Assembly (NCBI RefSeq): GCF_026239735.1
Contig: NZ_JAPIVT010000015.1
Span: 1-64,000 of the forward strand
DNA length: 64,000 nucleotides
Direction: 5' to 3'
DNA from: Pedobacter sp. MC2016-05
GTDB taxonomy: Bacteria > Bacteroidota > Bacteroidia > Sphingobacteriales > Sphingobacteriaceae
Shown: positions 17,411 through 26,308 of the stretch, in pieces
Numbering within the stretch: position 1 is the first letter of the stretch
Layout: each line of letters opens with the position of its first letter
Notes under the pieces: model-generated
Seen by the model: only the letters and a program-made list of their open reading frames with translations
What the model was told of the DNA's origin: nothing
Databases searched by the model: none
Translations under genes and position numbers: made by a program

Positions 17411-17878
17411 ATGTTCAGCATCCACCAAGTTAGAAAAGCCTGTCTAACTGCTTTTTTATTTATCCCATCCCTCAATACTAGCCCGGTTTCTGCCCAGGAA
17501 ACCAGTCCGGTCAAGTTTAGTTTCAGCTCCCAAAGAATTTCTTCAAAGGAAGCGACCCTGATCATCACCGCTGAAATCAAGCCCGGATGGAAACTCTACA
17601 GCACCGAGAACCAAGGACTGATGAAGCTTGGCTTTAATTACCCGGCCTCATCCTTTAGCACGCCAATCGGCGCAACTACCGGAACCCTCTCCATTACCAA
17701 CCATGATCCTAACTGGAACATGCCCCTGAGCTATTATCAAAACAGTGCAAACTTCACCCAGCGCCTGCGCACCAAAACAGCCCTGACCTTTTTCAGGGGC
17801 GAGATTACCTATACCGCTTCAAAAGGTTCAGAAATCCTGGCACCAGTAACCATACCTTTTAGTTTAATGATCCGCTAA
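17411..17878 (+). CDS. Secreted DsbD N-terminal-domain-like protein
   Basis: 155 residues. A signal peptide is visible (KACLTAFLFIPSLNTSPVSA, cleavage near AQE). The mature part, SPVKFSFSSQRISSKEATLI followed by AEIKPGWKLYSTEN, matches the immunoglobulin-like N-terminal domain of thiol:disulfide interchange proteins (PVxFSFSAKK...PGWHIYS). No cysteine pair is present in the mature part, so redox activity is unlikely. The transmembrane and thioredoxin parts of DsbD are absent. Probably a periplasmic protein. The GntR gene begins 13 bp downstream. Confidence 0.65.
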   Translation: MFSIHQVRKACLTAFLFIPSLNTSPVSAQETSPVKFSFSSQRISSKEATLIITAEIKPGWKLYSTENQGLMKLGFNYPASSFSTPIGATTGTLSITNHDPNWNMPLSYYQNSANFTQRLRTKTALTFFRGEITYTASKGSEILAPVTIPFSLMIR

Positions 17879-17891
17879 AACAAAATTTGCA

Positions 17892-18260
17892 ATGGATTAC
17901 CAATTTAATATACAGGGTCACTTAAAGATCAGTAAACTCGATCAGCTCTGCCGTCACCTGATTGCTGCCATACTTTCCGGCGAGATCCTTCCAGGCATGC
18001 AGCTGCCATCCATTACCAGTCTGGCTAAAATCAACCGTATCTCCAGGGACACCACCGAAAAAGCCTATCGCCGGCTGACCCATCTAGGCTATATCGAATC
18101 CGTTGCCGGGAGGGGACACTTTGCCAATATCCAACCAGAAGGTTCACCATCAGCTGACCCAGCGGACAAAAACTGCAGATGCTCTACCAGCCACTTAAGC
18201 AAACCGACACGACTTTCACCTTTGCGCTCAATCCCATTGAACAGGTTTGCCGGAAAATGA
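17892..18260 (+). CDS. GntR-family transcriptional regulator (short, possibly truncated)
   Basis: 122 residues. Residues ~15-85 are a GntR winged helix (LCRHLIAAILSGEILPGMQL, PSITSLAKINRISRDTTEKA, YRRLTHLGYIESVAGRGHF). The C-terminal tail after ANIQPE is low in hydrophobic residues and runs into the start of the AraC-type pseudogene in another frame. The true end may therefore have been altered. YtrA-type GntR proteins are similarly short. It likely represses itself or the adjacent cargo. Confidence 0.65.
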   Translation: MDYQFNIQGHLKISKLDQLCRHLIAAILSGEILPGMQLPSITSLAKINRISRDTTEKAYRRLTHLGYIESVAGRGHFANIQPEGSPSADPADKNCRCSTSHLSKPTRLSPLRSIPLNRFAGK

Positions 18261-18785
18261 AGCTCTCAATAGGCAAACCCCTCCCTTGAAATTTATCCTG
18301 CCAGCTGCCGCCTTTTTCAAAGCCCAGACCAAAATTATCATCGAGCTGCGCAATTCCGAAACGATGAAGCAAACCATCCATGAAGTGCATCGGAAGCATT
18401 AAGCGAAGAGGGGAGAGCTATATTATCTATACGGCTAAAAAACTCGAATCGCCCGAAGCCTACCGAAGCAATCCCTGCCTCTGGCTATACTTTGAATACC
18501 TGGTAGAAAGCATTTTCAAAGCCAGTGCAGCCCTAAATTCTATGCCGAAAAGCTGCACATCACTCCATCCAGATTTGATAGGCTGTGTAAACAACATACA
18601 GGCAAAAGCCCCTCGCAGTTTATCCTCAGGCGCATCCTTCAACAGGCCGAATACCTGCTGATAGCCTCCAGCTAAAAGAAATTGGCTATAACCTGGGCTT
18701 TGCCCAACAATCCCACTTTACCCAATACTTCCCCCTTTACAAAGGCATCAGCCCGGGCGCATACCGCAACGCCCAAATGCCATAA
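18179..18785 (+). pseudogene. AraC-family regulator, multiply frameshifted
   Basis: Pieces in different frames join into one AraC-type protein: MLYQPLKQTDTTFTFALNPI (frame ends at a stop near 18290), LKFILPAAAFFKAQTKIIIE, ESPEAYRSNPCLWLYFEYL, then the HTH domain HITPSRFDRLCKQHTGKSPS, QFILRRILQQAEYLLIAS, and after a further stop KEIGYNLGFAQQSHFTQYF, YKGISPGAYR. The order and the C-terminal double-HTH pattern are typical of the family. At least three lesions are needed, so the gene is dead. An intact product would have about 200 residues. Confidence 0.65.
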
Positions 18786-19026
18786 GAAATCCCTGCTCAG
18801 CTAGCTCAAACCACATCAAGCAAAAAATAATTTTGACAGCGGGCAACATTTCAGACCTTTTTTCCAAAATCATCCATTCTCTTTCCGCAGTTAAGGCAGA
18901 ATCCAAACTTAGTATAAAGGATTGTCCAAGGGCGCTCTTTTCTTTTTCATAGGATTTAGCCGTGTAGCCGGGCGGATGTCCGGCCCATCACGTCAAAGCC
19001 TGCAATTAACGCTAACCCCACTCAAA

Positions 19027-19377
19027 ATGAAAACCAGACACCAGAATATCGGCCAGTGGCGCGCCACTCGGCTTACCCAGGAAAGGGGCTACACCATCAA
19101 AATATCAGCCGTCATCCCGACCACCGACCCGGCCTCACCCTGCAACCTGATTGCCATGGAAGAATTCAGCAATGCCGAAAGCGGGCTGGTCTTGAGACTG
19201 GAAAACACCAAATACCTGAACGTAGAATCCGAAAGCCAAACCTACCTGGTTCATCGCACGCAAGGCGAAGCCGAATGCCCTTATAAAAATGTTATCATCA
19301 TCGGGTTCCGGGCCAATGAAACAAAATCCTTTCTGATCGCCATCATTGATATTGATACAGACCTAGCTGAATTCTAA
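19027..19377 (+). CDS. Hypothetical protein
   Basis: 116 residues using ATG 19027 (MKTRHQNIGQWRATRLTQER); an open frame extends back to 18922 but its composition there is not convincing. It contains GYTIKISAVIPTTDP and NAESGLVLRLENTKYLNVES. No family recognised. Codon use is GC-richer than the defence genes. It may be a real cargo gene, but support is limited. Confidence 0.4.
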   Translation: MKTRHQNIGQWRATRLTQERGYTIKISAVIPTTDPASPCNLIAMEEFSNAESGLVLRLENTKYLNVESESQTYLVHRTQGEAECPYKNVIIIGFRANETKSFLIAIIDIDTDLAEF

Positions 19378-19862
19378 GCGGCTGGTTTTGAACAATAGTA
19401 AATAAACAACAGTAAGCAACGATCTAAAAGGTTAAATTGAGGTGATGGGAAAAAGAACGGACCGGTGGCGACCGGTCCAGAACACAAACTAAATTTTTTC
19501 AAGAAAAGGACTTCTACTTCCCTTTATGAATAAAAAGCGCAGACATCCACCATGCGCAAGCGAGATGATTCAAGACGGATGAAAGAATCGCCCGATGGGT
19601 CAGCGTGCAGAGATTCGCCATCAGCGCATCTCCTGCATCCGCGGGGCAAAGATGAACCCTGAAGCTGGCAAAGCCAATCAAACCCAATATTTCAGGAAAA
19701 AGGTCTGAAAACGCACTGCCATTCAGAATTTAATTCCGAAATTCACACATGAAAACTCCAAAAAAGCAAATAACATTTGCAAACTTGAAAATCAAAGCGC
19801 TATATTTACCGCCGTTCACTACCACATCAGGGATTTTCAGACACAACGCTAAATAAGTCGTT
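19378..19862. other. Gene-free stretch (485 bp) with one strong hairpin
   Basis: No convincing coding frame. It contains the hairpin at 19459-19478 and presumably the promoter of the Lrp-type gene at 19863. Confidence 0.5.
19459..19478. terminator. GC-rich hairpin, possible terminator
   Basis: GGACCGGT GGCG ACCGGTCC: an 8-bp perfect stem with a 4-nt loop, about 80 bp after the gene ending at 19377. The following bases are A-rich with a T-run only 15 nt later, so termination is uncertain; it could also be an operator. Confidence 0.45.
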
Positions 19863-20330
19863 ATGGAAGAATATTATCTGGACGAAGTGGATTACTCGAT
19901 ATTAGAGATCCTTCAAACCGATTCCCGCATCACCAATGATGACCTTGGAAGAAAACTGCACCGCAGTAAAACCCCCATTTTTGAACGCGTTAAACGCCTC
20001 GAGCGGCTAGGCTACATCAATGCCTACGTGACCCTGATCGATTACGCCAAGCTCCGCGAATGCATGATGAGCTACATCCATGTCAAGCTCGCCGACCATT
20101 CCATTGAAGCCCTTCAGCAATTCGCCAATCAGGCCTCCAGCTTTCCTGAAGTCATGGAATGTGCCCACCTGACCGGCGGGACTGATTTCCTTTTGAAAGT
20201 GGTCACCAAAAATATGGAGCACTATCATGAATTCCTGTTTCGTAAACTGGGAAAACTGCCCAACATCGCCAACCTGAATTCCTCCATCGTCATCGGCCAG
20301 AGCAAATCCAATCCGGTGATCCCCATCTAA
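19863..20330 (+). CDS. Lrp/AsnC-family transcriptional regulator
   Basis: 155 residues. N-terminal winged HTH (LDEVDYSILEILQTDSRITN, DDLGRKLHRSKTPIFERVKR, LERLGYI) and C-terminal RAM/AsnC effector domain (YIHVKLADH, GGTDFLLKVVTKNMEHYHEF). Full length for the family, no lesions. Members bind amino acids or similar ligands and control metabolism or transport. No obvious target operon is adjacent; the next gene is broken. Confidence 0.85.
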   Translation: MEEYYLDEVDYSILEILQTDSRITNDDLGRKLHRSKTPIFERVKRLERLGYINAYVTLIDYAKLRECMMSYIHVKLADHSIEALQQFANQASSFPEVMECAHLTGGTDFLLKVVTKNMEHYHEFLFRKLGKLPNIANLNSSIVIGQSKSNPVIPI

Positions 20331-20542
20331 AGAAAAAATCGCCACGCATCACAATCAGAATTAAATTTTGTGCCAGCTCTCGAAAACAGACCATTTTTCT
20401 AAACTAAAGGAATTGCTTCATCGATACCTAAAGCATCACCAACTTTGAAAAAAAATTAAACGCTTTAATAAGCCAGAAATAAGTATGTTTCTGGCCGGCA
20501 ATGCCATGCCGGCCTTTAACCCATATTCAAAAGAGCGAAAAC

Positions 20543-21076
20543 ATGATTGAACTAAGAGGCATCTTTTTACAGATTTTCCGCAGTGAACCGCTGATCGTGG
20601 AGATCCCGGGCTGGAGCCACCTCAATGAAGAGGGTATCATTGCAGAACACGGGCAGCCTGTTGAAAACCAGATTTACCTCGACCTCTCCGAGCGGAAAGA
20701 TTCCGAGTTTCATTAGTACAACGATGCCTACCAGAGCCACATCAGCGGTATGGTGAGCAGTCAGAACCAAGCCCACAGCTGGTACAGCCCTATGGAAAGC
20801 ATTGCCCGCATGCTGCTCAGCAAAGGCTACCCCATACAAGGCTATAACCTGTACCTGCTCGCCGCCGGGCAAAAAAAGAAAGGAAAGACCTATGAACTGC
20901 TCATGAAAGTGGCCATGCTTAAAGGCCTCAACGAAATCTATCAGCTATCCCTCGAACGGGAGCGACAGCTGGATATCATTTGCGAAAGTAATCAGGGTTC
21001 AGTCCTTGACGCGCTCTACATCGGGCAGATTGCCCGGGCCATCAGCACAAAGGAAAAAGCCCTGCTCATCCCATAA
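20543..21076 (+). pseudogene. Hypothetical protein gene with in-frame TAG
   Basis: From ATG 20543 the frame reads MIELRGIFLQIFRSEPLIVE and reaches TAG at 20714-20716 (codon 58). It stays open in the same frame (YNDAYQSHISGMVSSQNQAH, GKTYELLMKVAMLKGLNEIY) to TAA at 21074-21076. The protein would have 177 residues. The composition is continuous across the stop, so a single nonsense change is the simplest reading. Function unknown. Confidence 0.55.
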
Positions 21077-21207
21077 TCAAAATGGAAAGCCTAAGGCACC
21101 ATATACCCTTGCAAGACCAAAAAATGCCAATACGCATAACAGGTCCAAGCATCGGACAAAGCAAACTGTCTTATTCCAATAAGCAGGTTAGTTTAATAGT
21201 TAATAAT

Positions 21208-21240
21208 AAAAGCATGCGCCGCGAGGGCACATGCTTTTTT
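21208..21240 (+). terminator. Intrinsic terminator
   Basis: AAAGCATG-GCC pairs with GGC-CATGCTTT around a 5-nt loop and is followed by a T-run. It sits between the broken gene ending at 21076 and the GNAT gene, which supports starting the latter at 21253 rather than upstream. Confidence 0.75.
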
Positions 21241-21252
21241 CCTTTTCCAATC

Positions 21253-21816
21253 ATGAAACTCGAAAAACTCATTTCCATCCGCGTCTACGATGGAAATAAG
21301 ACCTTAAACCAGAGCCTTAAAATATTTCTTCACGATGTGCTGAAACATGCCAACCTGCGCCTGCGCATCGGATGGCAACAGGCTGCCGCCATGGAAAAGC
21401 TCAGCAGTGGAACCTGCCTGATGCTACTTTTAGGAGACCAGGTCTGTGGCATTGTTGATTACCACGTCCAGTACCTGCATTCCCGTCCCCAATCCCTGCC
21501 ATCCCTCCACGAAACCGGCGCGGTATGGATCAGCGATTTTATCATCCATCCCGCCTATAGAAGAATTGGCCTGGGCAAAATGCTCATGGATACCGTCGTC
21601 AACTATTCACGATACCTTGGCAAAACAAAGCTTAGGATCTTGCCAACAGAAGGGCTGCCTGAATTATATGGATTTCTGCACGCCTATGGCTTCACCGAGC
21701 GGCACCGTAAAGAAAGTAAACACCAATATTACCAGCTGTCCCTTCACAAAAACCTTCAACTCGCAGGGAATCAGATTATACAGATGCAGACGCCGGAGCT
21801 AATGGATTGTCAGTAA
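21253..21816 (+). CDS. GNAT-family N-acetyltransferase
   Basis: 187 residues using ATG 21253; a longer in-frame extension to 21082 would cross the terminator and is rejected. The acetyl-CoA-binding motif A is seen in VWISDFIIHPAYRRIGLGKM (R/Q-x-x-G-x-G/A as RRIGLG). YGFLHAYGFTERHR is the usual motif B ending. The substrate cannot be predicted. Confidence 0.75.
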   Translation: MKLEKLISIRVYDGNKTLNQSLKIFLHDVLKHANLRLRIGWQQAAAMEKLSSGTCLMLLLGDQVCGIVDYHVQYLHSRPQSLPSLHETGAVWISDFIIHPAYRRIGLGKMLMDTVVNYSRYLGKTKLRILPTEGLPELYGFLHAYGFTERHRKESKHQYYQLSLHKNLQLAGNQIIQMQTPELMDCQ

Positions 21817-21924
21817 ATCATTTGTCAGGATTGCGCCAGATCATTTATTACCTCATGCTTTAAGCCTCAGTTTACAAATCCCACTTTGAGCGTCCCTGCT
21901 TTTGCTTACTGTTCACCCGCCTTC

Positions 21925-23331
21925 TCAAAGCGACATCGCCCTTTTAATTATAGGATCTTTTGCTAGCATGAAGTCCTTAGATAAGGTATCGCCCGGATAA
22001 AAGGCTTTATCCCGTATTTCCTGCAGGCTCCAGGGAAGGGTGATCTCATACTCATCATGCATCAGATCAGACAATTTGCCGACAGGCTCGATCCGGTAAC
22101 TTAGCCTGGAATTTGCGAGGGTGAGCACAATAGGGGCAAAACCAGTACCCAAAAACATGCCCGTAGGACGGCTGATCAAATAGATGCTGTCGTTTTTATT
22201 GGCCCGTGCGAGCTGAAAGGCACTGGCTCCCGAGGAATAATTCAGTTCACTCCCAAGGATGATTACCTTACCTGTAAACTTTCGTGAACTGTCATTGGGA
22301 ATAATCTTCCAATCCGAATGGTAATATTGCTTGAACTTAAAAGGCCTTAGCAAGGCTTGATTTTCATCGATAAGCGCATTTCTGGCAATTTCCTGTTGCC
22401 TGAAATATTCTTCGTTCAGAAACCTGGGCGGCAGTCCATCCAGTACTAGGGGATAACTGACCGGCGAGGGTAGTATGGACTCATAAATTGTCTGCCACAC
22501 CACATCATTGCCGCCGCTGTTGTCCCGTAAGTCTACGATAATGCGTTCAGGTGTTTTGCCCGAACGTTTAAAGTCAGCAAGTTTCTGTTTTAGGCGTGGT
22601 AAAACCGCATTATCCATACGGTATAGCTTAATGTAGAGTACCTCTTCTTTTTCCCAATAGCTCACCTGGTTTTTAATCGTATCGCGGATTGGATTGATGA
22701 AATCCAGGCGAGTGTCAATGGGAAGTTGCACCGATTTCCTTCCTCCCTCTGGTGTTTTAAATGCCAGGGTGAAATGGCGCTGAAATACGCTTTGCATGTT
22801 CAGGTAAAACTGCTCTGAATAAAATCTTTGATGGTTGAAGTCATACCTCAACACGCGTTCACTCATCAGCCCAGCAACATATCGGTCGATGGGCTTGCCC
22901 TCGGCTCGGATAATTTTACTCCCGGCAGTAACCGAATCCTTTCCAGCACGAAAACTCCTGGCTAAAAAATATTCCCCATCGGTATATACCACCGGAATCC
23001 AAAGGTTAAACCGATTATCCGCAGACCGGTAAGAACTAGACTGGCTTATCAGGCTGGTGTGGTAATCCTGGCAGAGATTCAGCGCCCGTTGCACTAGCCG
23101 CGCGAAACCATTCGCACTACTTACCGTATCAACCCCTTTACGTAGTTTAGCCAAAGCTTTTGCCGCATCATAGTGTCAGAGTACCTTTTTAACGGGGATA
23201 TGGGGAGAAATGCCGATGAGCCTGGAAGCAAGGGTATCAAAGTCGGAACGGTAATCTGCTTGACTAAGCGTTTGCACTTGGCTGCGGATCACCGATAAGA
23301 AAGTCAAGAGAGTCAACAGAAATTTTTTCAT
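21925..23331 (-). pseudogene. S41-family peptidase with in-frame TGA
   Basis: A frame from ATG 23331 begins with a signal peptide (MKKFLLTLLTFLSVIRSQVQ) and reads to TGA at 23176-23178 (about codon 52). It then continues in the same frame (HYDAAKALAKLRKGVDTVSS) for 416 residues. The long part contains S41/tail-specific-protease features: PERIIVDLRDNSGGNDVVWQ, and KVIILGSELNYSSGASAFQL with the probable nucleophile Ser. The stop separates the export signal from the catalytic domain. A CGA-to-TGA transition would be enough. Confidence 0.65.
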
Positions 23332-23407
23332 CAGCTATAAGACGTCTTATTTTATTGAACGTGACGCAATCGAATAAATTTAGTAAAAATCTGGTAAGTG
23401 TAATATT

Positions 23408-25128
23408 TTGGGGATTTCAGGGATAGTGGTTCTTCCCCAATTTTGGTGGTTTTTATGATAAATCTGATGGTGATTCGTTAAGAAATAATGAATCTTACCA
23501 AACTGATTTTTTCACCAATTGATCCGTTTAAAGTAGTTTCGGTAGATAACCAGGCCGATTTTGTTAACATCTATGTGCAGAGTAAGCAACGGATGTGCCG
23601 TTGTCCAGATTGCCTAAGTCCTTCAAAGAAACTTCATAGCTATTATTTAAGAAAGTTCCGTGACTTTCCAACGTTTGGAAAATCATGTAATATATACCTT
23701 CAATCCAGAAAATTCCGATGCCTTAAAACGGACTGTAAGAGAAGTATCTTCACAGAACGCTTTGATGACCACTTTGAACCATGTAAGCGACGGACAAAAA
23801 GATTGGATGAGAAATTATCAATTCCCGCACTGGAAATAGGTGGCAAGCCAGCCGAGCGCATTTGCAGTACATTATCGATGCCCGTTAGTGATTCTACTTT
23901 ACTAAGACTGATCCACAAAGCTCCTCTGCCACCGTTAGGACATCTTAAAGCTGTAGGGATAGATGACTGGGCATACAAAAAGCGGGATAGATATGGTAGC
24001 ATTCTGGTAAACCTGGATACCGAGAAAGTAATCGATCTGCTGCCAGATCGGGAGGAAAAAACATTGACCAGTTGGCTGCAAGGGCAACCTGCAATAGAGG
24101 TAATTACACGGGATCGTTATGGTAAATATATGCGGGCAGCAACAAAAGGGGCTCCCCAGGCTTTACAGGTGACGGACCGTTGGCATCTACTTAAAAATCT
24201 TGGAGAAGCCGTTAAAAGAGTAATGGTGCGTGAGTACACCAGACTCAGCAGAGTAGTGGCTCCTAAAACAGTTGATGAACCATTAGTGATTCCAAAAGAT
24301 TTTCCTAAAAGGAAGAAGCTGGCCGCTACAAACGGTGTTATCAAACAGCGATTTGACGAAATGAAGAAACTACACGCTAAAGGGCTATCCAACAGCGCTA
24401 TTGCAAAATCACTGGGAATGCATAGAAGTACTATCAGGAAATACCTGTCGACGGATATACTGATGCGGAAGTCCTACGCAGAAAGGGGAATGATAGAGGC
24501 CTATTTTGAATACATCAAAGAACGAATGAAAGCAGCCCCTAATATGCATTTAAAAACACTTTGGACAGAACTAAAGCAAAAAGGATATCCTGGTGCATAT
24601 AGCACATTGTCTGAGTCACTGGCCTACTATGACATCAGGGTAGGAAAAAAAGCAAGACAAACAAAACTCCCACAGCATGCAGGCTCTTTCTTTAAGCCTT
24701 CAACTGCTGCCATGGCATTTTTAGCTCCTGAAAGTAAAATTAGCGGTACACAAAAATAGCTTATATCCAAACTGTGCCAATCATCAACTGAATTAAAACT
24801 TACTATGTCATTAGTGAAAAAATTCCGTGAATTGATTGAAACTAAGACAGGCAGTGAATTGAATGCATGGATTGCGGAAGCTAATCATTCACTTATTGGA
24901 GAGTTGAAAAGTTTCGCCGCAGGATTGTTGTCTGCTATTAAGTCTATTGAAAATGCCATCAATCTACATTGGAGCAATGGGCCTGTTGAGGGCAATGTTA
25001 ACAAACTGAAGACTATTAAACGTCAAATGTATGGAAGGGCAAGCTTCGATTTACTCAGGAAAAGATTAGTATTAGCACCGGATTGACCACCAAAATTGGG
25101 GAAGAACCAGTATCACTGAAATTCCCAA
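23408..25128. mobile_element. ISL3-family insertion sequence
   Basis: Perfect 23-bp inverted repeats lie at 23428-23450 and 25086-25108 (outer bases GGTTCTTCCCC, as in ISL3 elements). Similarity continues outward imperfectly for about 18 bp on each side (GATTTCAGGGATAGT against AATTTCAGTGATACT in the complement). The exact ends are therefore uncertain, between the perfect repeat and about 23408/25128. No clear 8-bp target duplication could be read. The single gene is a transposase on the plus strand. Confidence 0.8.
23488..25086 (+). pseudogene. ISL3 transposase with internal TAG
   Basis: The first 423 residues carry the ISL3 zinc-binding N-terminus (CRCPDCLSPSKKLHSYYLRK, FRCLKTDCKRSIF), an HTH and the DDE-type catalytic region (LKAVGIDDWAYKKRDRYGSI, VTDRWHLLKNLGEAVKR). 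TAG at 24757-24759 interrupts the frame. It continues in the same frame through MSLVKKFRELIETKTG to the typical C-terminus WSNGPVEGNVNKLKTIKRQM. The total of about 532 codons fits the family. The element is probably no longer autonomous unless the stop is suppressed. Confidence 0.8.
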
Positions 25129-25428
25129 TACTAAAAAACCTTAAAAATACTAAATATATGGGGGGAAATAGCTTTTTGTCAAAAATTCAATCAACATTAG
25201 TCGACCGTATTTCTTAGGAAATTTAACACAAAACCTTTTATACAAATGAACTTTGATTCTCTTCAACTTCAATCGTAGTATGTAATCTCTGAGCAGGCTT
25301 AATTTGTTTCGATAGTGTCAATACTTCCTGAACAAATATTCATAATATAGGATACATTTTATATTTTTACCATATACCAAAAACGAGTGTTCTGGACTCC
25401 AGATAATTATTATCAAAATATTTGAATT

Positions 25429-26235
25429 ATGACGCCAAAATCTAGGACCTTAGAGGCATTAGCCAATGAGAGGAATGTCACTGCGGATAGCTTATTAGCT
25501 AAAATAAGGTTTATATTAAAACAAAACAAACCCAAAAAGAGGTATCTAAGTCTAATAGATGGTACATCTGATGTTGAATTTGAAGTAGACTGTAAATCAA
25601 TTGGTATAATTAAGAATAAGTATGGCTCTTTTTATGAGTATTATTTCCAGATAAATGACAATTGGATTGATTACAGTGTTCTCATCATGACAGAAAACTA
25701 TGATGAAAATCATATGCCTATTTTTAAGCAGCAAGATTATCTTCTAACTAAATTCAACAGTCAGTGTGAATCGCAGACGCTTTTCGGTGATAAAACCTGT
25801 GACTGCGCGGAACAATTGGCATTAAGTTTACAATTAATTGCACAGCGCGGTGAAGGCATGGTAATACACGTTACCAGACAAGAAGGTAGGGGAAAAGGAT
25901 TGGAGTCAAAGCTGGACCAGCTTGCCATATGCGAGCTCCTGGATGTTGATACAGTAACCGGTTCGTTAATTCGCGCGGAGCTTGTTGAGAAACTTGACAC
26001 AACCAAGATGGGTATACAAGAGGCTATTGATTCCCGCGATTTTCTGGGTTGTGTGGCCTTACTTAAATATTTTGGGGCGCCAAATCACATTTGTTTAATA
26101 ATGCAGACAACTACACCTTCAAAATCACTACCACTGACAATTAACGGATATAGTTGTGAGATTTATAAGATCCAGACGGAGCCTACATCCTCGAATAGAA
26201 CCCACATTGAAGCAAAAAGGAAATATTTCGGATAA
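25429..26235 (+). CDS. GTP cyclohydrolase II-like protein 1 of defence-like operon
   Basis: 268 residues. Residues ~105-225 match RibA-type GTP cyclohydrolase II: zinc ligands C113-x10-C124-x-C126 (SQCESQTLFGDKTCDC), the loop RQEGRGKGL at 150-158, and SRDF with the equivalent of the catalytic Arg at 203. The usual LTNNP motif is replaced by LIMQTTTP. The first ~100 residues are an extra domain not found in RibA. In riboflavin synthesis the enzyme opens the GTP imidazole ring. No other rib genes are here; the next genes are a STAND NTPase, a P-loop kinase-like protein, a HEAT protein and a second copy. A role in nucleotide alteration within a conflict system is inferred. It starts the operon, 73 bp before the next gene. 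Confidence 0.8.
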   Translation: MTPKSRTLEALANERNVTADSLLAKIRFILKQNKPKKRYLSLIDGTSDVEFEVDCKSIGIIKNKYGSFYEYYFQINDNWIDYSVLIMTENYDENHMPIFKQQDYLLTKFNSQCESQTLFGDKTCDCAEQLALSLQLIAQRGEGMVIHVTRQEGRGKGLESKLDQLAICELLDVDTVTGSLIRAELVEKLDTTKMGIQEAIDSRDFLGCVALLKYFGAPNHICLIMQTTTPSKSLPLTINGYSCEIYKIQTEPTSSNRTHIEAKRKYFG

Positions 26236-26308
26236 TGCTTTTTAAGTCCTTATGTTAGATGATAAAAAATATTGACCTATATCACTTTGATACCATTAAC
26301 GCGTAATT

